This document shows positions 1 to 11,600 of a stretch of DNA of 64,000 nucleotides, piece by piece. Source of the DNA: Mesorhabditis belari (lineage: Eukaryota > Nematoda > Chromadorea > Rhabditida > Rhabditidae); NCBI GenBank assembly GCA_958450365.1, contig CAUEEP010000743.1, forward strand, positions 8,301,501 to 8,365,500, written 5' to 3'. Below the pieces are notes generated by a model, which ran no database searches, was not told the origin of the DNA, and worked only from the letters and a program-made list of their open reading frames with translations. The position numbers and the translations under genes were made by a program. Position 1 is the stretch's first letter; each line of letters begins with the position of its first letter.

Positions 1-565
1 TAATAGAAATAGAGAAGAAAAAATAAGCACCGAGTGTAGATGGGGTTAGGAAAGAGTCTTGAAAAAGGGAAACGAAAAAGAAAATATTGAAAACATTTTG
101 TTGGGGATAATCTCTCGCTAGATGAAGAAACTAGCTATTGGAAAATGAAGGGAAGACGATGAATCAAAGAAGATCAACGCCCACCGGTTGAGTGCTCCTG
201 AAAAGAAAATGTTGTTAAATATGTTGTACTTTGTAATTTTTTAAAAATCAACCTAGTCTCAAAGAGAGGTTCATTTCTCTTGAAAATTCCGATTGCCTCA
301 AATAGCATTGTGTCTAATTCTTTCCCAATCAGGGCTGCGAGATTGTGGAACTTACTAACGAACAACTTAAGAGAATGAAACAGCCTTTGGACCTTTAAAA
401 AAATGAGTAGATAACCTAGATCTCTCCTCTCTTGTGGGTAATTGATTAGATTTCATTTATTCTGTAATCTTGCAATCTTTGTTTGTCATTTCTATGTTTC
501 TTAAGGTGTTACTACCTGTGTATTGAAAATTTTTTTTCACTTTACTTTATGTCTTGAATAAAGTA
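1..565. other. Intergenic DNA, no supported gene
   Basis: AT-rich sequence without a convincing exon. The only sizeable open frame (minus, 174-365) has no recognisable domain, no splice or start context and no matching neighbour. The TA at 564-565 is the target-site dinucleotide of the transposon that starts at 566. Confidence 0.5.
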
Positions 566-1820
566 CAGGTCGCCTGAGAAGTTCTGTTACTTCATGTTCT
601 AGGATCTTTTCTCTCAGCTAAGACCGTTTTTGGAGTAAAATTTTGTTTTTTTTCTGAATCTTTAACTTTTTAATGATTGATTCGTGTAAAAATCTATCTT
701 TTTTAGGTAATCAAAACAAAGATTTCGGAACACAAAACGATCGTCCATCAAAACGAATCCGGAAATTGCCGGAAATTGCCAGGATCACTGGTTTGGGACG
801 TATGAAGGTCAAGCGAGCTGTAGATCGTTTCCCGAAGCCGGGGATATCAAAGATCGAAAAAGAAGTGGACGACCTTCAACGGCCGTCATTCCAACCAACA
901 TTAATAAGATCCGCTGTCGCATCAAACGAAACCCGAATCAATCAATGAGAAAAATGGTCAGCGAGCTGGTCCGTGGATATTTCCTTAGCGAAAGTGCGAA
1001 AAAGAAAAGAAGGACATTAGCCCGAAAAATGCTTTGCTTGACAAGCCATGGTCGCTGGCGAGATGTCGTCTTTATGGATGAGAAGATCTACACTGTCCAA
1101 CGCATCCACAACCGTCAAAATGATCGCCAGCTTCTTAAGAATAGTTCGCAGAGGTTTTTGGCCTCAAAAACCGAGTCCATTTCCCAGCGAGCATCATAGT
1201 ATGCGGTGGAATTTATGCATCCGGTCAAACACTACTGGTTTTTATTGAGAGAAATGACAAAATTAACGCCCAAATTTATCAGCAGAAGATTTTGAAAGAT
1301 GTTCTTGCATCATGGATTCAATCTCACTTCCAAGGACGCCTTTTTGTCTTGCAACAGGACTGGACTCCGGTTCATAGAGCCCGAACGAGCCTTAACCTGT
1401 GCCAATGGTTGGCGCCGGGATTCTGGGGAAAAGATGTTTTGCTCTCTAACTCGTCCGATATTAATCCTATGGATTTCTCAGTATGGTCACTTTTGGAACA
1501 GAGTTTGGGAGGAGTCCAATTCAATACGACAGTTCAGTTAAAGGCAGCTTTGGACCGAGCTTGGAATAGCATTTCTAATGCGGAGTGTGCGACAATTTGC
1601 GAGAATTTTCGAAAGCGTCTCGAAAAATGTATTAAAGCAAAAGGGGCAAACTTCGAGCATTTGCTTTAGTTTTTTTTACTGATTTTCTTTAATTATATAT
1701 TCAATTTTATTGTTTTTTTTTATAAAATGTTGGTATCTTTGGGAATAATTTAGAAAAAGACAGAAACTCAAACAGAAACAGAAAAGTTCGAAAATGCAAC
1801 AGGACTTTTCAGGCACCCTG
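566..1820 (+). mobile_element. maT/mariner-like DNA transposon (DD37D), degenerate
   Basis: The element is bounded by imperfect terminal inverted repeats: the left end reads CAGGTCGCCTGAGAAGTTCTG and the right end is close to its reverse complement, ending in CAGGCACCCTG at 1820. Each end abuts a TA, the expected Tc1/mariner target duplication. The interior encodes a transposase in the plus direction. The size, about 1.26 kb, is normal for a mariner-family element. It lies just downstream of the 3' end of the let-805 gene. Confidence 0.8.
673..1669 (+). pseudogene. Broken mariner/maT-type transposase
   Basis: The transposase reading jumps between all three frames, so it is not functional. 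An N-terminal helix-turn-helix region (673-840) is followed in another frame by a segment with a GRPST-like linker (about 842-950). The catalytic part shows the first aspartate in VFMDEK (about 1070), the second in VLQQDW (about 1356) and the third in INPMDFSVW (about 1465). There are 37 residues between the second and third, which gives the DD37D signature of the maT/mariner branch. Part of the region between the DNA-binding and catalytic domains appears to be deleted. No complete copy is present in this window. Confidence 0.75.
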
Positions 1821-2134
1821 TATATTACCCGTACCTCTTTGTAGGAACGATGATATTTCTCCTCGACGACTTCCTGTCCTTGTTGAGCTTGGCTCGATTG
1901 AGCGCCTTCTAAATTTTGGCTTTACATAATTCTACGATTGCAACTTATTTAGGTAAATTTCGTTGAATTTTCGAGAAACCTATATCTTGCCCAGGGTTTG
2001 TGCGAGAGAAAAGAGAAATGCGAAACAAAACCAGGCAAGATCGCTTAAAAAGTGCTCTTTAAAAAGCTAAAGAAGCTGTTGTAGAATTGAAAATGAAATG
2101 AAAACTAAATCTGATGAAAAAGTGGAAAAAAAAG

Positions 2135-5100
2135 CTAGGAAAATGCAAAGGGAAAAGGATTTTTGGGGGAAGTGAAAAGAGTGGAAAAGCACCGACCGAC
2201 ATTGGCAGCCGAAGTGCTGAATTGGCGCATGCGATCGAGGGTGCGCTCCATTGGTTCATTGACAATACCGATCAAATCATCCGTCCATCGACCAGCATCC
2301 TCGTCTGAATCAAACAACAAACTACTCCTTTTTAAACTTATAAAATTGTGCCCCGATTGCTAACACTAAGCTGAATTATGAAATTAACTTTGAAAGGTCA
2401 AGTATGCCATGCTCATGCCAACAAAACTCAAAACAAAGGGTAAGCGTAAAAGCAAAAGGATCCTACTCGTGCCGGGAGTCGATTGGATTTGATGGGTGAC
2501 AGTGGAGACAACAGTCGGCTGAGTGGTCGTTGGGTAACGAACAGCACTCGTTGCAGTCTGTCCACCAGCTTCTGTCTGTTGCTGTTGAGTGGTGCTCGAT
2601 GTTGATTGTTGCTGTTGACTCGATTGGAAAGTGTCTGAAAGTAAAACGCCATGCATAAAGGAGAAAAATCATAAAGGGGTTTAAGCAAATTTCAAGCACA
2701 GGAGGAAGATTTTTGGGAAGAAACTTATTAGGCTGTCCAGAAAGTCTTTTCGTTCGTACTTCCGTCGAAAAATAACAATTCAATTGGTGCATTTGTGGTT
2801 TTAAACGAAAGTACAAAAAGGAATGAAAAGAAAAGACTTTCTGGACGGTCTAATAGTATTGAAAGCATACCATAGTCATAATTTGAGTATCCGCGAGCCT
2901 TGCTACGAACAGAATCATAGCCAGCCGCAGAATCGGAAGCATATCCACCCTGAGGAGATCTAGAGAGGGTGTCAAGTTCTTTCTGCAGCGTTGCAAGGGC
3001 ATCTCGTCGTGCATGTGGAGTCGATGGTCCAGGCCGAGACGCGTCAAGCAACGTTTGCGAAGCGTATCGCCTTGGACTGCCCATATCGGATCGAGATCGA
3101 TAATTGTATCTTCGTGCAAATGTATCGGTTCCTTGTCGATCGGCGGCCCCTCTCGTAATATACGATGAGCCAAGTGTCCCCGACGCGTATCGTTGTCTTT
3201 CTTGTCGTGTCTCTTGTCGTGTCTCCGATGTCTCTGCAAACGAGTTGCATGCTTTTATTGTTTTTTTTTGTTAATTGCAACCTCTTTCTTACCGTATACT
3301 CCAACCAGAGGGAAAACTTTAGATACTAAAAACTAATAGTAAAACTGTATTCTAGCTGCTCGGCGACTATCGCTTTTGGTGCTCAAAAATTCGCCATTTT
3401 TTTCGTGCACAAAAAATAAGTCAAAAATAAACGTATGATTTAGTGAAGAGGCATAAAAAAAAAGAGTTTCACACGCAAAATTAGTCCAACCGAAGAACTA
3501 GCGCACAATTCGAGCAATGGACGATAATTTAGAGAAAAACGATCATGCTTTTGGTTATCCCTGAACGATTTGTCATTCGGGAAATCGAGAAATGGATGCC
3601 CATTCAGGTAGGAGCATGCGGTTAAAAAGAGTTATCTAATCTATAGAATAACTTATTGTATATAGTTAAATAAGAACTATGTTTTGAAAAAAGAAAAAAA
3701 AAGAGTTGAAGCACAAATGCACCTCGAGCCAGAGCTGAAGCCGAGAGTGACCGTCGATTTCTGCCCAAGCTACCGTAACGCTCTTCTTCTGAGGCGTACT
3801 TCAAGTAGTCGCCTGGCTGAAAGAAAGTCATTGGTACTGCAATGAATTTGCATTCTTTTATTTCCATTGTACTAGATCAAGTGTGTAAAGTTTACAGTGT
3901 AATGACGACGAAGCGTTGAAGTACGCGAGCGGCTGTTCATCTCATCCAATTCGTGAGCCAATTGAGCACCGGTTGACGAATAGCCAGTAAATTCGGGTTG
4001 TTGATTATCTGGGAAAATGAATCTTTTTGAAAAGTTTTTGCTCTATATAACTTACAGACGTGATAGATCTTGGTTGAATGAATCTCGTCGCCTTTTGTCT
4101 TTTCGAGAGATGTCAAACGCTCGGTGAGCTCGGTGAGTGATTGTTGGAGTCGGCGCGAGTCTTCGAAGGACTGAAAATATTGATTTATTTTCTTTGATTT
4201 TATACTTTCACATACACTCTTTTGAACAGTGCGATTCTTGCAACCCTCTTTGAATCCATCAACAAATCCTTGTTTGAAATCATCTTGTCCCGGGTATTGT
4301 TCATCGAGTCTCGAGATCAATGATGGAGTAACTCGATCGCCAAAGACTCCCGAATTTCCGTCCTAACAAGCAAAAGACTCATTATACGAGAATACGAGAA
4401 TTATGAGAACTTTATTGCGCACACTAGAACTTCTATTCATTTCACATACCTTGTATCCTTGCATGAATCCAGCTGAATATCCTCCCGAGCTCTTTTGAGC
4501 CAAATTGTGCATTGAGGTTGTCATTCCGGTCATTCCAGCATCACTATAACAATTTGCATTTGTTTATGCCTTCATCTTTAAAAAGTCTACCGTAGTCCCT
4601 TTGTGTATCCCTCATGGAATCCGGTGTCCCGATCTGCATAATTATCTTGCATGTGTCGACGAGCCGCCGATGCGGAACCCAATCGGTTTGCATCTTTGTA
4701 ACCAGTCACATATCCCTTCTCGAAATCACCTTGAGCTAAATTATTCCCTTTCTATTATTGTCTTATCAATCAATTTTCCACCGTTGCTAACTGAATTTTC
4801 GAGATCTTTGTTCATAGTTTCACAACGCGAACTTTTGTTTGCCTAGTTGCTAGGTTCCTTTCCGTTTTTGCAAGAGTATTGAATACCCAAAGTGGGGACT
4901 AACTATAATATTTAGAAATATTCAAGTTAACAGTCTGTTTATTATTAATATTCTCTTTTTTTTCCTGATTTACTATTTACTGGTAGTCAAATGAAGGCTA
5001 AAAGTCAGGAATGTTTGTAAGCGTAAACGCACAATCAATCACAAGGAATGCAACCGTTTTTCAATGAGAAAGGAGAAAGAGAAAAAGGAGCAACCCCAAT

Positions 5101-5640
5101 ATTTTTCGGGCGTTGATGGCCGGTGAAGAGGTATGGAAAGAGAAAAGTTGTAAGGGGGAAAAGAGAAGGGATCGGGTGTGGCGATTTCGGTGGAGAAAAG
5201 TGTGAGCGCGAGAGATTTCGAATTAGCTCCGATTCACATCGATTTCTTACCCACAAAACTTATCCTCAAAATCAAAGAAAAGCCAGAGAAATTTGAGCTC
5301 ACCTGTGCCCATTTGGCTTTGCATTCGATCGAGGCGATCCTGCAGTGTGCGAATGTTTCGATCCCATTCTGCGTCATTCTGAAATGTGATTGCATAAAAA
5401 TACATGTAATTGTAAGGAATAAAGTCTTAAATCTACACCAATTAAAGGTAACTATGTCAAAAATTTCATGGAATGGCATAAACTTATTGATAAATTGATA
5501 AAAAAAACACTAGAACAAGCCATTTGTCTAATTGCTTTTTTATGCAAATGTTGTTGTATCGAAAAAAGACTACCTTGAGTAGTGGCTTATCTTGTCCATT
5601 TGTTGTTTGCCGGTAAAGATCTTTGCGTGCCCGGTAGCGT
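2135..5640 (-). other. let-805: Cytoplasmic tail of LET-805 with repeated G-aromatic motifs
   Basis: Exons read by phase at about 5573-5640, 5301-5378, 4600-4735, 4450-4545, 4213-4360, 4058-4170, 3895-4011, 3725-3815, 2868-3233, 2470-2634 and 2135-2308. The tail has a short coiled segment (RNIRTLQDRLDRM), four related motifs of the form G[YF]xxG[YF]K (GYVTGYKD, GFHEGYTKG, GYSAGFMQGYK, GFVDGFKEG), an Arg/Ser/Tyr-rich stretch (about 3000-3233) and a Gln/Thr-rich stretch. These would face the intermediate-filament side of the fibrous organelle (inference from the family). Confidence 0.7.
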
Positions 5641-8600
5641 CTAAAAATTATTCTTTGTTTACTTTACTCAATTACCGTATTTTTTCTAATAGTATGATAT
5701 GCCTAAAAGAGCGTCGCGTAATCGTTGTTTTTCCGCACTTTGTTGTTAATCATTTTTTTTCTGGTTCCTCTTGGCATGTCATACTATTAGGAAAAATACG
5801 GTGAATTAGAAGAACATGCATACTCGAGTTATTACAAGTTGCCTCTATTTTCGATAATTCTTTTTTTCGAAAAGAGACAAAAACCAATGCGATCGAGTTA
5901 GAATTGTGTTTAGTGGGCGATAAAAATTCTCTCGGGAGACTATGCAAACATGACGAGTTTCGGGGTCTTTTTGGCATTCGACATCGAATTCTCTTCAAAA
6001 TTTTTCTCTGTCAATTCACTCAGAAACAGATTGACGGCTTTGTTTGCAATTGTTTACCAATTGTTTACATGCATTATCTTGGTAAAGTGTTACAAATGAT
6101 TTGTGGATAAAGATACCGTTGAAGACACCAGAGAAGACAGCAACACAACAGGATGAGCAAAAGTAGCAACAACAGCAACAACAACAGCCAATACCATGGC
6201 CATCCGGCCGTCAAGTATGGACTCGCTAAAAGTTTCACATGTTATAAAAGATTAGTGGGTCATTTTTCATGCCTGAAAAATTTTTTCAAACTTTTGCACA
6301 CCTCAATGTTCTTGAAAGGTATTAGAGAGGGGAGTTGAGTAAATAAAATGTTCAAGGCTTATAGAAAGGGGAAAGAAAGTTAAAGAATTGAGTAAGGGAA
6401 TCGATGAGCGAGCAGACGCATGCATCCCCTGTAAAGACTCCAAGGGGGACAAACCCACTTCGTATAACAGCATAGGAACCAAAGACATAAGGCGAATAGC
6501 GCAATCAACAGCAGCACTGGCACTATGTAATACCAGGGCAACCGGCGCCACCAATCCATGAAGCGCGCATCTACAATCGAGAAACAATGTTGGCTCAGTT
6601 AATGACAAGATATTTATTGATGGAACCCCAAAATGTACCCAGACAAGACAAACTGAACCCTTGATTTGGGAAAATAAAATGATAAACACTCACCATCGGG
6701 CCAGACGCCCATAACTAGTTTGAATTAATTGCGAAAAGAAAAGAGAATGGGTAGAGGTCCGAGCTTGGGGCAGAGGAGGGACAGAGCTGACTTGCCCAGG
6801 TCGGGGTGTGTCTCTCAAGAGGTCCCCTCACTTTCCCTTCTCCAACCTGTCCTGTTTTCAGTCTCTCTTTCCCATTCTCCATCCCAATCTTGGCAGTCTT
6901 TCTTTCTTTTCTTTTCCTTTCTACATTCATTTTTCTCTCTACCCATTTCTCATCTCATTCCTTATCACTCTTTTCCTTTCCCCAAAACTATGTGCGTGCC
7001 CCATAATTTTCATCTTTAGCAAGGCGGGGAATGCGTCGCGAGAAAATGATTGCAACCTATTGTTGTCCATACCTCCCCTTTCCTTTTCCCCTTTCCTTGA
7101 TTCCTTGGCAATATGTTGCAAATCCTGAAGTTAGTCACTTTTCTTCTCCCCCGCCTCCACACTATTTCTTTCTCCTTTGACGTTTCCTTTCAAAAAAACG
7201 ATAAACTTTTTGAAGTGACTCACTTGCTGTCGCGAAGTTAATCACTCCATATAGAATTTGCTTTTTCCAAAGCTCTCATTTTAATATACAAAATCAGCTC
7301 ACAGACTTCGACTTGACGATTTGTCCTTATGGGTGTAAAAAGAGAAAAAGGAGGGATATTTTTGGAGAAACCACACCCCAAAACGGAGTGAGAAAAAAAA
7401 GGAAAGGAGCTCTATCGAAAGCTCTACTCTAACTAAGCGTATTGATGCTCAAAAATCATTGCCATAAAACAAGGCAAGGTAATTGTTTTTTAATGTTTGT
7501 TTTTTAAACCTACCACGAAGACGGCCAACAAGAGGAGCGCCGGTGATGTTCCAAAGAGTGTAGATCTGAAAATGGAAAAGCTTTTCAATATTTTCAAATT
7601 TTAGAGCTACCTCGTAGTTGTATTTCTTGCCCTTTGTGAGCGGATAGTTGAGATATCCGCCAATCACAGTGCCATCACCAAGTCGAACCTTTCGTGGCTC
7701 GGGGAGAGTTTCGAGGTTGAATGAAGCGGCCACATAATACGGGAGTTTCTTGCGATGAGCAGTCACCTGAATGAGAGCAATGATAAGAATAAAACTGGAT
7801 CTCAAACCTTATCAGTAAGCTCGGTCCAGTTGGTGTCACCGGGAGGATCGCGCTCGTCCACAACCACATAATAACGACTAAAGACAACTCTTTGTATACC
7901 CAGTTTGACATGTTTAGAATAGTTGTACAATATTCTTAAGTGTTTTAGGCATACGTGATGTTAGTATCAGTTGGTGATGGAGCCACATCAATATCCATAA
8001 AAGTTCCAGGAGCTCCGATATTGTCAACATGGTAGTCTGGAGGCACAATGCAACAACTACTAAAATTTGTTTTGTATAGATATTCGTAATTTTTTTAAAA
8101 CGAACGCTTTAATATGTGGCGGTTCACTGATGACAAGACGGCCAGCCGATTTCCAGTAGTTCCATTGACCGGCGACTTTTGCTCGCACCTGAAAACCCCG
8201 CTCTTGAGATATTTGTAATCTCAAAAATATTTGTAAAACACAATACACACTTGGAAAACGTATTCATCGGGTTTGTGGGGCAAATTGAAGACCAAATAGC
8301 AATGTCGTCCACATCCATCTTTTGGACAGAGAAGCTCTTTCGCGGCACGCTCATCTTCCTCTTGCCAAACACCATCGTGCTCTTTCAATCTCAGATAGCG
8401 AACCTATTTGTTTAATTAGACAAAAGTATTCAAATTTTGGTCGTTACTTGATAGTCGCTGGCCATGTTGTCAACAATGGGTTCCCAACTGATCGAGACTG
8501 CAAAGTTTGTCTTGTCGCATTGTTTAAGATTCTTGACGAGGAACCATCCTGGTGGCAATGTCGACCAAACACCCCAAGCACCTTCGGCGTGATCCTGAAA

Positions 8601-11600
8601 AATGAAATTAGTAAAGTAACAAGAAAAACAAATTACTTTTGGCTGAAGAGTGCAATTGTAGGTGGTGGAAGCGTTGAGTCCCTTGACGGTGAATTCAGTC
8701 GCAGTAGAATCGACGTGGAATGTTCTTGTTTGATGTTGAGGCACCGATTGGTACACAGAAGTGATCGTGTAGCAAGAAAGCTAGAAATTCCTTTTTTTGA
8801 GAACCCGTTTTATAACTTACTGTATAGCCGCGGTGGTTTGTTCCCCATTTTGGATCCCATTCAAGAGTGAGGGTGGTTGGAGTGCGGTTCTGAAGACGAA
8901 GAATGTGATGCTGTCCAGGAGCCAAGGTTGAATAGGTTCCCCAGAGAATCTAAAAAACTCTTTTCATTTCGTGCGTGATTTCGCAAAAAAAACCTGTCCA
9001 TATCCACTGTTGGTGGCCCCTTGAACGGTGATATTGTACGGAGTCTCGGGGATGAGTCCCTCAAATTTGATCGCGTTTCCAGGCACAAGCACCGTGTAAT
9101 TCTTCGGTGTGCCGGCGACTCCCGTTCGTGGATCAACTGGAGCAATTGTGACACTGAAATCGAGTCGATGAGTTCATTTCGTTCATTCCATTCATTCACA
9201 AACCGATAGTGAGTGAGAAGCTCTTTTTTCTCGGGATCCCAGATCTCTGGAGGCACCCAATCCACATGCAACATTGTGTCACTCTTCTCGATCAAATGCA
9301 AATCGGTTGGTGCTGGCAACCAAGACAATAACCCATCGCCTAAAATTCGTTTGAATAGTAAAAGAAAAAATGAAGAATACCGAAATCAGTAGTTGGGAAA
9401 ACACCAGAGATGAACCAAAGGTTTTGACCTCCAGCTTGTCCCTTCACTGTCACATTGTAGTGAGTGACACGATCGAGATTGCTAAAGTCGTTTTGCTTAT
9501 ATTTGCGCTTTTATTTTCCAAACCGGAAATGATAGTCAGTTTGTCGTCCAGAAGTCGAAAACATTTGGGGATTTTCATCAAGAACAGAGGCAACAGAGAT
9601 GTACACATCATATTTCTCGATCTTGTTTCCAATGACTGCTGGTGGGACCCATTGAACCTAAAGTGGTTTGAGTAAAATCTGCACAATAGATAAGACAAAC
9701 TCTGAGACTGTCATGGCTCTGGAAGAGAAGTTTGATCGATCCACCAAGTGTTTCATTGTCATCTTTTCTTGTTGTACTGAAATAATCCGATGACCATTCG
9801 CCCCAGTTTCCGGAGGCTGATTGTCCTTGAACAGCGATTCTGCAAAACATTTTTAGAATTAGTCTTTCACTAGTGTTTTCTTACCTGTAAGTGGTAGAAG
9901 GTTGGAGATTCTTGATGGTAGAGCAGAGATTGTCGGAAGTAATGATTGGACTCTTGTAACCGGTACAAGAAAGCTGATCGTCTCTAATTTCGACTTCCGT
10001 CGGATTACTATCATCGGCTCTTGGGCTAAAAAAACTTTGAATACACTTTGTGAGTCACTGAAAACCTGTATCGGATTCGATAAGCAGTGACGACAGCTTT
10101 TTCGGGATATGGTGGTAGCCAAGTGAGCTGGATTTGAGTGGACATTGTCTGCACAGCGGTCAACTCTCTTGGAGGACCCAATTCACTTCCAGTTGTGCGA
10201 ATATCCAAAGGCTCTGACCAAGGTCCAGCTCCCTTTGATGTATAAGCGCGAACCTGAGATCGACGTCAGTCAAAAAGTTTTCACATCAAATAAAACCTTC
10301 ATTCTGTAGAGACTTCCTGGTTGAAGTTGATCAATGACAGCTGAAAGTCGAGGAGTGACACTTTCTCGATCGCCCTCATTCCATTCATCAAGTCCCGAAA
10401 GAATGAATTCATATTGGGACACATTTCCATTTTGATGAGCACACTCTGGTGGATCCCATTTGAATCCAAGCTCAGAATCCTATAAATGAAATAAAATTGA
10501 AAGCGAAATCAGCGAATACTTTTCGAATAGTGCTTTGAAGATTTTGTGGTGCCCCAGTTGGGACATCGCTTTCGGTTTTGAATGTTCGAACAGTCTTTGG
10601 AGCGACGATTGATGAGTGAAGGCTTGGCGGCCTTCTTGGTGTCACAATTACCTGAAAAAAGGACGATTATTTGATTCTTCATTGTCCAAACCTCATATGT
10701 GCTTCCAGGATGAAGATCGGTGAGCAAGAGTTGTTTCTCTTGAACATTCAAGCGAGTGATTGGTTCATGGCTTCCAGTTGCCGCTTCTGTGCATCCACCC
10801 AATTGTTTCAATCTGTAGGTGATATCAACTCCATAGTTCCATCCTTGATCCTTATCAGCTAGATCCCAATCGACCTAAAAAATCAATAAATAGATGTAAA
10901 GGTGCGAGTCCCGAACCTGAGCCGTTGTTGGATCTTTTGGAGTGACAGTGACAAAGATTTCTCCAGGTAGAGATTGTGTTGTGAGGGAAACCTTGTCCGA
11001 CCATCGTGAGAATTGTGGCTTATCTTCTTTGGTTTCAGTTCTCATCCGCACTTCCCATTTTGTGCCCGGCATTGTTGAGATGATCAGCTCTGATGGTGAA
11101 TCCGGATCCACATTGAGTTGTCCCTAAACAGCAGCTGTTCCGTCATGACCGACGGGGTAAGAGCCCTGTATCCTAGTCGGGAAGTCAAGGGTTCAATCCC
11201 GTTGGCTAGATTATTGATTCTTTTTTCCATATATAGGTTTTTTTCTTCCCTACATTTAGGGCTTAGGGGTGTGCTTGTGTATTGTTTGTACCCTATTATT
11301 TGTGTGAATAAATGTATTCATTAAAAGGTATACCTTGCTGGTAGTGTTCACAAAGTCGATCACATATTCGATCTCATTGCACAGCCAGCTCTCCTCACTC
11401 GGTGGTTCCCAAGTAATCTTGAGTGTCTCAAAGTTGACCGAGGTGAGTTTAACATTGCTTGGCGGTTCTTCAGGTTTTCCACAACTTGTCATCGCTTTGG
11501 TCACAGGTCCAGGAGCACCTCGTTTGTCATTCTTTCCGACAACCTAAATTAGCTTTTCGATTGTCTTTCTGTGTCTTCTTTTTCCTCACCTTCAAACGGA

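Noticed and set aside
174..365. 63-residue minus-strand open frame vaguely like the end of a LINE reverse transcriptase
   Set aside because: Too short and no motif that can be confirmed by eye.
2728..2740. TTAGGC, the nematode telomere unit
   Set aside because: A single occurrence that is the terminus of a MITE; no tandem array, so no telomere addition site.
6729..7128. Several open frames rich in Ser, Phe and Leu
   Set aside because: Inside a long let-805 intron with CT-rich DNA; this is composition, not a gene.
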